From NCBI GenBank assembly GCA_037951105.1, contig JBAMJV010003012.1:62001-126000 (forward strand): DNA of 64,000 nt, given 5' to 3'. Position numbers and translations under genes: made by a program. Shown piece after piece: positions 37,301 through 52,300 of this stretch. Source of the stretch: Echinarachnius parma. Its lineage: Eukaryota; Echinodermata; Echinoidea; Clypeasteroida; Echinarachniidae. The notes under the pieces were generated by a model. It was not told the DNA's origin. It searched no databases and was given only the letters and a program-made list of their open reading frames with translations. Each line of letters opens with the position of its first letter. The stretch's first letter is position 1.

Positions 37301-40300
37301 AGGGCAGCTGACCCTGACCTTCCAGACACACTTGAGCAGTACGGCAGAGGTGATCACTATATATACGTGACCTCATCAGAAAGCATCTATAGTCATTTCA
37401 TATCGTGTTCAGGGTGAACCTCTTGGTCAAGGATGGGACGATAAGTTATTTTAATGTATAACCTATATTTCCCTCAAATTTGTTTATGTTATGAAATGTA
37501 ATACCATGTAATTTTTCATAATGTTTAGCATGTTCCGTTTTATTTTTATTTTTTTATGATTTGAACAGCCCTGACGAAGTCATACACAATGGACGAAGTA
37601 TTAGCACAATAAATGAAGTTTAACGCTAGCTACGCCTCGCCAGTAGTCCTCCTTTCAACATAATTATGCTCACTTCTGTCAACCAAATGTGTACGAGGGT
37701 CAAAGCATTCTTTGCACTATACATATATATATAGAAAACAAAGAAATTAAATAAAATACTCCGATATGTATATAACTTTTATATATAACTTAACCTTGTG
37801 ATACCATTTTATACGAATGTTTATTCCGGTTTTTTCTTTACACAGAAACATACATTCTCTCACACACCCCTTGCTTGTGCCGCAAAGTATGGTTGTGGTC
37901 GAGACAGCTCGCGTATTGCTCGAAAATAGATGCACCGTTGCCGTTGGCTCAGCGGATAATCACAAGGTAAAGAAACTCAATTTAAAGTACTGACGGTCAT
38001 AGATACAGTGGAATCTCGTTATATTGTGGTTCTGGGAACATGACAACTGCCTTGTTATAAAATAAAAAGTTTTGTTATATCATAACTCATTATAACGAGG
38101 TTCCTCTGTAATTCAAAATCACCCAAGCGCTACAGATCGCAGGGCCGCGGAACCGGGGAGCTGGGGGCAGCAGCCCCCCCCCCCCCCCCCAACTTTTTTC
38201 TTTTTTTTTGCTTAAACAAGATTACGTGAGCAAAAAATAAAATAACAATTATTTAATAAATGATACCCGTAAACCACACGTATTAAATGATACTCATACC
38301 ATTGGAATACATGGCAGTGTTCAGTCAAAACAGTCGTGGTTATGGAACATTGATTTTTGTCCATTATTAGTGATACACAAGAGTAAATATTACGACTAGA
38401 ATTCGTGACAAGGATTCTGCAGTAACAGTCAAGTATTAATTCCCATGTACAGTCAACCTGCTAATGCGACCACCTGTCTATAGCGACCACCTGCTCATAA
38501 CGACCGCTCTCTGGTCCTCCCCTGAAAAAATCATGTGTTAAACGACCTAAGTAATGCGACCACCTGCCTAACGCGACCAGCGACCACCCCATTTGGGTCC
38601 CGACGCACGTATAAACTTGTGTATAGCGACCAAATAATTTGCGCTAATGCGCGACCAAGGCATCAACTCGATCGTCTCTGGTCGTACAAGTCTCCAATTC
38701 TGACCATGTCAATGCATGTAACACACCTTTGAAATGACTATGAACTTCAGACAGACGCTTAATTACCGACACCAAGTGGCTCAGACTCATAAACAAAGAT
38801 TATACGTGCCCTTCAGTACCTGATGCTGATAGAGAAATGCGTCGAACTAAGGCACTTCACTCAACATCACAACGTTGACATCTATCAAATATTTTAATCG
38901 CCGAGGCGGGGTGTTTCTCCCATGTTTCTTACTCTTTTCATTGATAATCCATGCGCTTGTTACGACCAATTAAAACAATACATCTTGACTTCAGAATTCT
39001 ATAATAGAAAACTATACACATGCGCATCTGATTCTCTCAAGTCTCAAGATGAGAAAATAAATTATACATTGACACATTTTGCATTTTAATTTCACTTCAA
39101 AAGATAATACAAACATTTAATATCGTTCAAAATATAGTGCCAATATATCATTTCCATTTTTGTCGTGGTTATGCATGCAACAAATACTAAATAAAACTAT
39201 GGACACATGCGTGTACAGATGCCACGTTTGTGCATGTAGGCACAATTTATTCAACCAGACATTCAAAATGGTCGCCAACTTGTCTAATGCGACCAGTCTA
39301 TAGAGTGGTGAAGTTTGATGTCATAAACATTTTTTTTAGAATTTTCAAATTTGGACTTCATTTTCAGAAAGAGCATAACAAATAATGTCCAAAATACCGA
39401 AAATCAAAGGAATAGGTTACGTATTGGCCGAGATATGCCCATCCGAATGATTTGTTTGGTCAATGGGCAATCAGTGTTATAGTGCACTGGTTCCTTTAGG
39501 AACCAGTGCACTATAACACTGATTGCCCATTGAACAAAAATCATTCGGATGGGCATATCTCGGCCAATACGTAACCTATTCCTTTGATTTTCGGTATTTG
39601 GACATTATTTGTTATGCTCTTTCTGAAAATGAAATCCAAATTTGAAAATTCTAAAAAAGTGTTTTTATGACGTCATGGCTTCTGTACTCTATAGCGACCA
39701 CTTTTCGCTGATCCCTTGAGTGGTCGCTATAGACAGGTTTGAATGTATATGTAATTTATTATTTGTGTATTTTGTGGTGAGGGATCGAACTACCATTTGA
39801 TTCATAATTATATAGACTGTACAATATAAATGAATAAAGTATAAGAATGAGCTAAAATGATTAAAATATTTTTTCTCAGCGTTTATAATAATAATAATAA
39901 TAATAATGCATTTATATAGCGCCATTTTCGATATTATAGAATGTTCAAAAGCGCTATTCAAGTTCAAGTTATTGAAAGAGGTGAGTCTTCAATTGTTCTT
40001 TAAAAAGATTGAATGAAGCTTGATTGCGGAGGGTAAGAGGAAGTTTATTCCAAAGGTTAGGTGCTGCGGAAACAAAGGCTTTATCCCCAAGTGTTGGAAG
40101 CACCTTGGCATTATAGCAATATATTGTTTACTTGAAAATATTAGCGGGCTTCTGTAATAATTCTTCATAATGTTAATACGATTGATGAAGAAGATGATTT
40201 GGTTATATGGGCCTTTGATCTAGGTGCCTTGAATGGAAGAGGAGAACATAGCTACAAGTTAATGTTGATTAAAAAAGAGTTGCTCGGCAGCTCGGCGTTT

Positions 40301-43300
40301 ATAAATCATCATCTAATGCAAGGTTGCGTTTGAAATCAAATGGAACTTAACATTTGATTCCCTTTAAAGGAAGTGTAACACATTTGCATCCACCAAACCA
40401 GGTGGGAAAACAAATCTTGTAACTTAGGCCTGAACGAAAGCTCTTAACGGACACATTTAGACCGGCAGCCCAGAGGTCTTTTGTGCATCGAAAAGCGTAC
40501 TGATTGTTGAACATATGAATATTTAGAGGAGAATGTAACAAATCGAAAAATATGAGTCTCCCGGGGTGTACCCGTGGATAAAGGGGTCCTTTGCGCCTCC
40601 AAAGTTTGGCCCCTGGGGATTGTCCGATGCTTCTATTTGTTTGTGAATGTACCGTGTTCAACATCGCTCACGGCGAGGAGAGCGAAACAGATTACAAAAG
40701 GATCGCCGATGCGTATCTGGCAATTTCGGAAAATTTTACGTTGCCTGTTTTGAAAGACGAAATACACGTTGATGCATTGGGGATTATATCAGCACTAGTG
40801 TCCCCTGAACCTAACACTATACCAGGAATATAAAAGACATGGAAGATCTTTACAGTGTATTGTTATGTGTGTACGTTTTAACGATATATGGTACGTGTAT
40901 TATAACGTACGTGTCTGTGTGTGTCGTTGTGTAACCAGCGTATGTCGTATTAGTATCGACTAATCAAGTGCCGAATTATCTAGAGGCTGAGTTACCTCAA
41001 GCCATATTTTTTTACGTAAACAGAAAAATATTAAATTCGTTTATTGAAGAAGCAGGGGTTCAATTGATTTGATATTTCTCACACATTGTATTAACATCAT
41101 TCCCTAGCTACATGCACATTTTGAGAAAGATCCGCGGTGTTTACAAATGTGTTACACAGCCTTTAAGCGATGGACAGTTGCGTTTAATTGCAAGTGACAA
41201 TCATTGAACGCCTTTCAAAGTTGTATTCCCTATCCTAAATGAATAATAACCCGTTCTTTTATAATGTTCAATAGATCATATTATAAACCGAACACAAAAA
41301 GTAACTTCACCCCTAAGCAATTGCCCATAATTTCATAACCAAGAAACGTTTCAAGATTTCGTCTTGCCAATATATCCATATGGTAGTTAGGACAACAATG
41401 TGTAAAAATAAGAGGTAACCATTAATCCATGGTTGAGTGAGCACACATTACAGAAAAAATAGTCATATTTCAACATTCGAAAAAGTATTATCATCATTAC
41501 AAATTATTGAGAGTTGGAAAATTAAAAAATGCACTGTTTTACAATTAAAGTTAGAGCATTTTACCACATGTGCCATCAAAAAATCAAAATGAGTGGAATA
41601 TCAAACAGCATTGTTTCATAAACCATGATCAATGTATTCCGCCACAGGTGCGGACTCAGAACAATGTACAGGCACGCGCAATACCTTGTGACTTTTGAAT
41701 TTGGCCATTTTGTCTTTAATCTGTGCTCATTCAGCTATAAAGTAATAAATATCTCTGATTTTCGCACATATTGAACATAACAACTGTGCCAATATTGTGG
41801 TAAGATGACATCTTAAAACAATAATCGGTTATGAAATTATGGGCAATTGCTTAGGGGTGAAGTTACTTTTTGTGTTTGGTTTAGAAACATGTCTTCATGG
41901 ATTTTTGTTTACAACCCAATTCCAATCAGGCGCAACTGCGCATTTTCTAACTAAAGCAAGACCTGCGTATTTAAAGCAGGCATTTTGTTCATCGGTCGTC
42001 GGATCGGATCGTATCGTATCGGATCGGATTGTGCAGTATGCGATGGGCTTAAAGGAGAATTCCGGACGAGTTAAAACAAAATACAGTATATTGGAAATAA
42101 ATCTAGGGATGTGCTTGAATATTTTCAGGATTTGACTCTCTTTGGTTGATTTCTAAGAGATTTTTCTAATTTAAAGCAGGCATTTTGTTCATCGGTCGTC
42201 GGATCGGATCGTATCGTATCGGATCGGATTGTGCAGTATGCGATGGGCTTAAAGGAGAATTCCGGACGAGTTAAAACAAAATACAGTATATTGGAAATAA
42301 ATCTAGGGATGTGCTTGAATATTTTCAGGATTTGACTCTCTTTGGTTGATTTCTAAGAGATTTTTCTAATATCATTAACTCTGAGGAAATAATTAAATTT
42401 ACTGCACACAATCATGAGACCCTTACGTAGCACCCTCAATTTGTTCAATTTCTTGAGTAGGCTTGAATCTGGTGCCACTGCATTGTGATTCCAATGAAAG
42501 CCAAACGTGTTACAATTTCGGGCAGGCAAGTATTTTCAAACGGTTCAACAATGCAGTAATGCTCAAAGGCACGGTTGAGTGGCGCATCATGGACTAAACT
42601 ATTCATGATCGAGCATTGTATTGGTCCGATCAAAAGAACACATTCGCTGCAGTGTAAAAACATAGATAGGCGCATAGTGAGGGTCGCACGTCACAAATTG
42701 ATGCATTGTGGGATAGAACAAGCTCGCTCGCGAATTTGTGTCATTATAATTTCAAAGCCAATTATAAGAACCCACAATCATACTTTATTTATACAAAATT
42801 GTGTTTATTGACCTAGAATATCTGTCTTTCAATCATTATAAGCTTGAAATCGTGTGGAAGTCCACTTTAACAAAACTATGCAACATGCTCTGATTATTTT
42901 GTTAGGTGATCCCGATCCCGCTTCATCTAGCAGCTGAAGCGGGTCACGCAGATATTGTCAAGCTTCTCTTGGACTACAAGGCGGATATCTCTCAGGTCAA
43001 CGAGAGCAAAAAGAACTGTCTGGATGTGGCGATCGATTCGGGGCATGAGTAAGTCAAGTGTTTATCATTTCCTTATTGTTTGATCATTACTTTAATTTAC
43101 TCATGTTAGTTCTTTATTGAACTTGCATTCTTCCAAGCTGACGAACGCCTACGGCGATAATTTCGGGCATGAGTAAGTGAAACTTTGATGCAGTGTCGAA
43201 AATTATTTCAATGTTTTCAAGATTCTCTTTCAACCTTAAAGGGACTTGTTTGACATGTCAAAAAGTGATGAATGGTTGATACAATGTATTGCTGTTATCT

Positions 43301-46300
43301 GATATGTCCAACTGGTATTGTGTGAAAATTTTAAGTTAAATGGACGTTATATGGCCGGAAAATTAGCAATAATGCAAAGTGATATTCACTAACTCATTGC
43401 ACTGACTTTGTACACGGTTTATACGATCCAGTGGATAGTTTATCATCTAAACACTTCAATCGTAAATATCATGTTAACGAAAGGGAAATTCGAAAAACTG
43501 AAACCTGTCCCATGCTTTTATTGTTAATACGAATACAACAAGGTATGAGGGACCGCTAGAATTCCAATTGGATTTTTAGGATTTGGACAATGTTACCTTT
43601 AATATGTTTCAGAGCACGCTCGCATGGCTATTGTTTATAATTTTCTATGAGGTTATTGTTTCAATGTAGTCATGTTGGTTAATGTATCGGCATACGGGGC
43701 ACGAGTAAGTTACGCCTTGTGGTCTGCTTGAGGTAAAGAAGAGATATGTTTCATAAAAAGGTACAATTTAAAACTCTGAATCCACCTTGCATGCTTTTGT
43801 TGCTATGATGGACAAACCTCTATCAAACGTTTTAGGTTGCCAATAAAAACCTTTATTTGTTAGTAAAACATGCATACAATTGGAATATGTGTGCGCAAAA
43901 TTGTCTATACAAGTCAATCTTATTCTCCCTTTTCAGGAATGTTGCCATGGTGATCGTTAGTGATGATAAATGGAAGGATGCTTTGCAGTCCTGGAGCGGA
44001 GATGGGAAGACTAAGACCACGCCTCTTAGGAAACTCATTAAAAAAATGCCAAGTACGTTTTTCATTTTATTTCTATTTTCGAATGTTCGTGATGCGTTTT
44101 TGTTTTTAGCATGTTTATGAAATGCACTTAACCTTTGCTGTTAACAATGTGTTGTTGGAAATGCATATTATATCCTTAGTTTGATTATACATCCGTATAC
44201 AGGTCTACATGTTCGCAAAATAGTCTTTGAAAATATCATGACAAATGGATTCGCATTGGGTAATGGTGCCGTCAGACCAGAGCTACGCTTCTCCTGCGAT
44301 CTAGACAATAGCTCATCACAAGCACTGGAATGTATCTGCAAAATGTCTTTTGTCCAATGAGGATCTGAATGGGAAGATTATCTCACATGTGTCAATAGAT
44401 ATCCTTCCATGAATGCACAGACAATAGCTCGCTGAACAAAAGATTAGGTCGCCAGAGTTCTGCGTTTTCTTTTGACATGTCCAAAACATGCGTAGCTCTT
44501 CCACGACCTCACATCTGCTCAACTTTTGTTCGGGGAGCCGTTGTATGTCCATGCATGAGAGACTATCCTTTCACCCATGTGCGATAATCCTCCCATTCAT
44601 TCGTCATTTAATACTCGTTCGTACAATGCTTCGCCTCTCACTGCCCAATTTATGAATGGGGATTAGGAGCGTAGCGTTAGCGCAGTACAAGCGTAGAGGT
44701 GTGACGGGGGTATTAGATATGAGCGAACAAAATAAAAACATACATTTGTTCAAATAAAAGAACAAGTGGTTCGGAGAAGCGTAATTTAGCGTATAACATG
44801 TATAACGCTTAGAATCTTAGATGAGTACATAATACCTTCAATATTTTCGACAAAACTATTGTATTACCAGACCATGCGACATCCATACGCGTACGACTAC
44901 AAATCTTTAACTTCCGTTACGGTAATTAACCGCTTTGCCATTATGTATTATATAGATGTGGCAGAGGTGGTCTTGGATAATTGCGTCACCCCCAATGACA
45001 AGACCGGCGAAGAATTCTGCGTGACCTTTGACTACGAGCTGCTTGATGACATGTTCGCCAAGTGGACCCGAGATGATAGGGGAAACAATGGAAGTGAAAC
45101 GCCCAATCATAATAAGCAAACTCCATCCCCGACTCCATCGTTTGAAGACTGCTCTGTCAACTATCCACTCAGCTTGATGGTATGTACATGTATACATTTT
45201 GTGCAGGGCTCGACGTTATACACTATACCAAGTTTACTGGTGTCACTAGATCGGGATTTTTTTCACAAGAATAATTTTACCAAAACGCCAAGTTTGGATT
45301 CAGTTAATTAAACTAAGTAAATGAATGTGACTATGATTATATCACACAAAGAGATGACCAAATAGATTTAGATGCAGTGAATCGTTTGGAAGCTTTTTTT
45401 TTAATGCGTGGGACTGAACTAACTTGAGTAGACTAAATGTAAGACAATATTCAATTTTCTAACAAAAGAAGGTGTTATAAAGGTTTTATATAACACCTCA
45501 GAATGTTCTCAATATGTGATTGGTTGAATTCAGGTCATATGACATTCAGTAGAAATCGTATATTGCACTCGCTACTGACCCTACCGTGCAATATACCCTC
45601 TATTGCACGGTCACTTCATGATTAGTGACGTCGTTTATTAAATGAGTGATGACCGATTCAGTACTACGCGTTAACGTTATGCATGTGATGCGCTGCATTA
45701 CAAGTCATGAGTACTTACTTACTTTGGTGTTGAGGCTTGAAGCTTCAGCTTATGTGACCCTCTTTACTGCATTGGATTCGCGTTGGTATGGGCAGTATTT
45801 GTGCGGGTGGTGCTTCCAATGATTTTCAAGTTCTGACTTGAACTTATTGATTGATGAGGCATTAAGGGCAGTTGCAGGAAGATTATTCCAATTATGTATG
45901 CTCCGCACTAAGAATGACATCTGCCTCATCTTAAATTTACAGTGGGGTTTCCTAATTTTGAGCTTGTGTCCCCTTGTTCTGGATTCTTCTATGATTTCAA
46001 ACATATCATTCTTCCCAACAGCCTCGAATCCATGCATGATTTTGTGTAATTATTTGAAGAAGATCAGCCCTCTGTCTACGGTACTCTGGTGATGGTAGTT
46101 TGCATGTCTTGAGTCAGTCTTCATGGTTGGGATGCTGCACATCTGGATGGTTCGTGTAGCTCGTTGCTGATTCTTTTCCAGCAAGTCTTGATTCTTCAGA
46201 TACGTTGGTCTCCAGACTGCATTGCGATACTCTAGTGTTGGGCGTACTATGGTCTTGTATAGTTGTAGCATGCCACTGGACCCAAGAGATGAACAAGAAC

Positions 46301-49300
46301 GTTTGATGATTCCAACGTGATATTAGCTCTTTTGGAGACATCAGCTTCATGGATGCAGAATGGCAGATCTGATTCAAATATTACCCCCAGGTCCTTTCTC
46401 ACATTCCATCGTCTGTTGCCACATCTTTTCTTTCGTCAGGGCATTCCATGGTGTAGGCGAACTTCTAATTGTTCTTTCCATAGTGTATCACTTTGCACTT
46501 TCCTTCGTTGAATGGTAGCTGTCAGTTACTTGACCACTGGACGATGTCACCTAAGTCCTGTTGGAGTAGTTTAGCATCCTCTTCATAGTCTATAACCCTG
46601 TACAGTTTTGTGTCGTCAGCAAATAGCTTCGCTGTATAATGCTGGGCAACAGATGGTAAGTCAGTGATGTAAATGTTGAACAAGACAGGACCTAACACAC
46701 TTCCTTGCGGTATGCCAGAATGTTACTTCACAGGTTTCTGAGGTCTTCCCGTTCACCACCATTCGTTGACTACGGCCTGTCAAATACATCTCAATCCACT
46801 TGATCAGACATCCTCCGATGCCATATGCTCTCATTTTAGTAAGTCGACGCTGGTGAGGCACACTATATAATGCTTTGCGGAAATCAAAGTACAGCTGGCA
46901 CTCTATTCCATGTCCATTATCGATAATCTTGGTCCACTGCTCGAGAACAACAGTTAGTTTGGTTGAACAAGATCTGCCACTGCGAAACCCATTCCGTGAA
47001 TATGTCATTGAATTCTATGTGATGGATCATCTTGCCTCAAATACTCTTCTACATTGTTTTGCAGATTAATGTTAAGCTCACTGGCCTGTAGTTCCCTGGT
47101 AGGCTCTTTTCCCTTCTTAAAGACTTGGACCACAGTAGCCTCTTTCCACGTAGCTAGAACGCTGCCTTCCTGGAACAGTTGGGAAAAAGATGAAAAGAAA
47201 TTGATGCGAGATGAAATTTATAAACAAGCGCGCTTAATCGCCGTTTGTTTACTGGGTGCGAAGCTTTTTGTTTATCGGTTGCCAAGTAAACAAGCGGCAC
47301 CATTGAACGTCAATTGAGTTACGTTAAAGATGAATATCAGTTTTTGGAAAGTTACAGAAAACATTTATATTGGCCACAATAATTGATCAATATTGTTGAT
47401 TAAGTATTTAAAAAGAACTTGTGTGGTAAAATCCGAACCTATGCATCGTCACATGCAGAAATATCGGGGAAAATCCAATGGCCGTGGTCTCGGTCTCGAA
47501 AATTTTGAAGGGTACCTGGACTCTGCTTTGAAAATTTTCTACGGACATTTGTTTTACGTTACATTTTAGTTTTCTTATATTGTATATCAATGTTGTGATA
47601 TATGTTTTGAATATGTGTATATAGATCTGTATATATTTGTTATATGTGCTAAATGTGATTTTCTTCAATACCCTTCGACAGGGTGACATGAGAAATAAAA
47701 CATTAAACATTGAACATTGAACATTGAACCATTCCTGCAATATATTGCGCAATGCAAACTAATTTAATGTTTCCTTACTTTGTTTATACAGCACTGATTT
47801 ACACCATTTCAAACTAAGAAGGCAGACGAAAGAGATGATAAATCAATAATGAACTAACTAATGCATTAAAGCGTAAAGTCAGCAAGTGGCGAATCCAGGG
47901 GGGGGGGGGGTTAGGGGGTTTAACCCCCCCCCCCCCCCCCCCCCCCCCTTGGGCTGCCAAGTGAAAATGTTTCAGTGAAAAAAGTGAGAAAAGAAATCAC
48001 TTACTGGGGTTCAAAATAGCCAAACAAAATCGCCGCTTCATCGTCATTTGGTCAACCCCCCCCCCCCCCCCCCCCCTTAGCAAAAAGCTAGATCCGCTCC
48101 AGGTCAGTCGGTCAATCAATCAATCAATAAACCAACCAACCTATCACTCATTCAACAGATCGATTGCCAGCACGAGGGGCTGCTTGGCCATCCCTTGGTC
48201 ACGAGTCTCCTGGACCAAAAGTGGATGCAATACGGCTGCGCGGTCTACTACCTTTCGTTCTTCTGCTACATCGTGTTCCTCGTCTTCCTAACGGGATACG
48301 TTATCGTCAACCCTCCACCTTTCTACTTTAACACGACCAGCAATGACAGCAAAATCGAATTCTACTTCGACGGGGTGAATCGATGGATAAATGCTTTCAG
48401 CCCTCTGACACTACAGATCTTCGGATGCAACGGACCCTGGATTATCATTGCTCTGGTAGTACTCAATATCTGTCAAGAGGTATATGAAATCAAATTGTAC
48501 ATTTCTTATACGAATCTGTGCTCGTACAGTCATGACAGTGGTTGTGGCGTGGTGCATCCTCATGGGTCAGATCGACCGGTCACGTGTCTTACATGCTAAC
48601 CAATCTCAGAGTGGTAGAGGCACCGACGCTCTCACTGAGTGCGTTTGAATAGTTTTCCAGCAATATTGGTGTAAGAGTAGGTAGGAGACAACACTGACTA
48701 AAAATTTCTATTTACGAAATGAAATTAAACAAACGTGACCGGATCCCACGAAAGCAGCCACTGGTGCTTCAAGACCCAGACATGCCAGAAAGAGATGGCT
48801 TGATGGTGTAAATTAAATTAGGGGGATGTACGAGATGTAGGCTATGACCTGATCCACCTTAGACCTTAGTTGGAACTAGCTTATTGAGCTTATTTAATAA
48901 TATTTAATATATTTGATATATTTAACAATATATGCTTATTTGTGTCTTATATATTTAGTATTAGCATTATTATTATCATTTGTATTTATTTTGGAGGGGG
49001 TACAGCCTGCCAAAAGAACCGCCTGTACGGTTTAGTGTTTTAACTTTATTTATCGTTCCATGTGGTACTTTGTTTTTAGGTTTGTAGTTGTTGTTTTATT
49101 ACGTTTCATTGTTCTCATTGCAGCTTGTTCAGTTGATTCGGAAAGGGAGGAAATATTTCGGCGTGGAGAACATACTGGAGTGGTGCATCTTCATACTGTC
49201 CATCATCTTCGTGTTGCCCCTCAGCGGGAAAACCATCACGTATGGCTCCGTTTGCGACATCACTATCAGAGAGGTAAGAACAAAACAATAAAATAACATT

Positions 49301-52300
49301 TTTATTATACAACTTTATACGAAGTTAAATCTGACACAGTGAATTATTTATGATACCTGTGGTTTATTTGACCACAATACTTATTTATCAAGTTCTTAAA
49401 ATGATATCACAATGCTTTTAAAGGGATAGTTGAGTTTTGGTATAGAGGGCGCAATACAAACAAAAAATTGTGAGTGTCAAATCTGGAAGAACATACAATT
49501 TAAATGACAGAATACATTTTATTTTATCAAAATTGGTTCAGAAATGGCTGAAATATCCATAAACACAACCATTATAACTGTGGGAACCTACAATTATTCA
49601 ATAATTTTGAACCGGCCGTTAAAAAAGAGAGGTTTTTAAATAGTTGTTGATTATCTAATCACTATTTCAAGAAAACATCACATGCACACTTTATGTAAAA
49701 TGGTTGAAACAGACGAGTGTTTAGAGAGGGCCCTCTTGAGTTTTAACGGTTTTGTGTTTTGTATGATAACAAGCATTTTACTTAGTCATTTGTTATTTTG
49801 TATTCCTTTCGAGCATGGTGGAGTTATAAATATTAGTTTGTAATGTAATGCTGCATTCCAAAACTGTCGGCCATCGAATGCAACAGAGCGATGATGTTGT
49901 CTTCACGAGAGCACGTCATAAAAGTCTCCACCGTCAGTCCGGACACTCTTTATATCGCCAGTCCAAGATATCGGTTGACAAACTCTGCAACTTTTTTCAT
50001 TCAATATTTACTGTCTTGCAATATGTGTTTTTCATCACTAAATTCTCTAAGTTCTCTAAATAACGATAGCTGAAAGTACTTAGGTTTTCTTATGTATACG
50101 TAAACATTGATATATTACTTGAAACACTATTGCTTACTCGCTTTTGCTTACAGCTGATTGTTGTTACTTTTTTTATGATTTGTTTGCCAAGGAATTTCAG
50201 TGGCAATGCGGCACTTTTGCGATATTTTTCACTTGGATCAACCTGGTCATCTGGTTAGCGAAGTGGCCCCAATTTGGGATTTACGAAGTCATGCTCAGAG
50301 GTGAGATTATTTTATGATCAAATAACATATCGATTTTATCTTATTCTTTTCAGAAAAAAAAAACAGTTGGGAGTGTATTTATTACTTACAACTCCGTTCC
50401 AAATAATATGATTGTCTTGTCATTATGCTTCGCCTTTAATCTTGCCTGAAGGCTAAAATCTCTCAAAATGTTAAAATTTCTGCTGATTATAATGATATGA
50501 ATCACGTTGATTTTATAAATGTAAACGTTTGTTGTGTCGTGTCTGTTTTTCTTTATGCCAGACATTTTAAGCACATTCATGAAATTCATGGTCATCCTTA
50601 TTCCCGTCATTGCCGCGTTTGGTATGGCCCTCTACACCATGCTGCTCAATCAGGTCAGTACAATTCCATTTCGACCTATGATGGCGCCCCAATTTACCCC
50701 TGGCGGTTGCACAAATAGGCGCAAGTTTGAGCATAAATCTAGGGGTTGCCACTCTCATAGAAGTGATATATAGGTCATTCCCATAATTGCGATGACGTGT
50801 TTTAAATCACTTTTTGACTACTTTTACACGTCGTCAAACCTCATTATATTTTTTTTTTCTTCAAGAAACAACATTTTTTAGGCTATTATTTTGTTTTTGA
50901 TGCCAATTTCAGTAACTATGTTTAGTGAGAAAGTAAGCTAAGTAAGCTAGTATAGCTACCAAATTATTGAATTTGGTTTATGTTCAGGTTGTTTATTAAC
51001 AACTTATTACTCATCTTATTTTGTCTTTATTATACACCGACATTATGCGAGCAATCGCGCATGCAGAATAGGACAATGCGCCCAATGCCCTTTACCGCGC
51101 ATTGATAATACACATCCACTACGGCGCGATTTGGCAGTAAGAGCGTACGATCATACGCGCACTAGTGCGCGTTCAGTCGTGTATGCCAAACATGCAAAAG
51201 GGTAATTTCATCGCCATATCAGTTAAATTGGTTCAAGTTGTAGCATTGCGTGTGTAAATATATAATATACCATATACAGGGTGGCCCAAAAATAACGAAC
51301 GGGGCACTTCCCAAAATATAATACCACAATGTTTATGTTCATCGGATAGGGTGTCTTTTTCCAATGAAAACGATACCAAGAACAGTAATTTTGGTCAGGT
51401 CGTTTTTTGTTTAAGGGACGCTGTGAGTGAGACCATGTCAGGTGCCGATTTATGTCGATTTCGACCTAGTCAATGCCAGTTTAAACCGCACTCCTTGCCC
51501 GTAATACCATGCCCATTCTCTCGGCACACGGCCTGAGTGCACACTAACAATAGTGCGCGATGCTCAACGATATGAACGGCGGTTTGTGTGATTCATCAAG
51601 CGCTGGCTCAATACAAATTGACAAAAAAGAGAACCTGACATGGTGTCACTCACAGCGCCATAAAGCAAAAACTACACGACCAAATTGACTGTTCTTGGTA
51701 TCGTTGTTCATTTGAAAAGACACTCTATCCGATGGACATAATACATTTGTTACTATATTTTGGGAAGTGCCCCGTTCCGTTTTTTTTGGCCACCCTGTAT
51801 ATATAATTTATATATATGCAGACATGTTTTGGCAGAAAAGTCGTCAAATCATACATTTCATTCGTCATAAGCGTGTTGATTCTTACCCAAATGCACTACT
51901 CGGCAGTTCGTGAAAAAACAATGATAAGCTATTGACATCATGTCAATCACGGGTCAGCTTACATTAGATGACAAAATAAGAAAAGGACACGAAGAACCTG
52001 CCCACAATAGCATGCCTGCATGTTTCCATACAATAACTTTCGTGCCTTTCTTGTCCTAATGATAGTTGGGATTTTCGCTCTTCTATATGTTAAGAGAGTT
52101 TCAAAGCGCTCTGATCGACAACACCGTTTGATTACTATGTTGTGTTAACAGCGCCATTCTCCACAGTTAGATATGCAATGATAAAGACATTCGTCATGCT
52201 GTGCGGGGAGTACAACTTTGACATTATTTTCCACTCGCACTACAACCTGAACATCGGGATCCAACAAGCCAGGGTGATTTCCGGTATATCTCTTCTACGA

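Noticed and set aside
40347-40833. Small gene suggested by open frames on both strands
   Set aside because: No domain, no splice or promoter context, and it lies within a TRPA intron.
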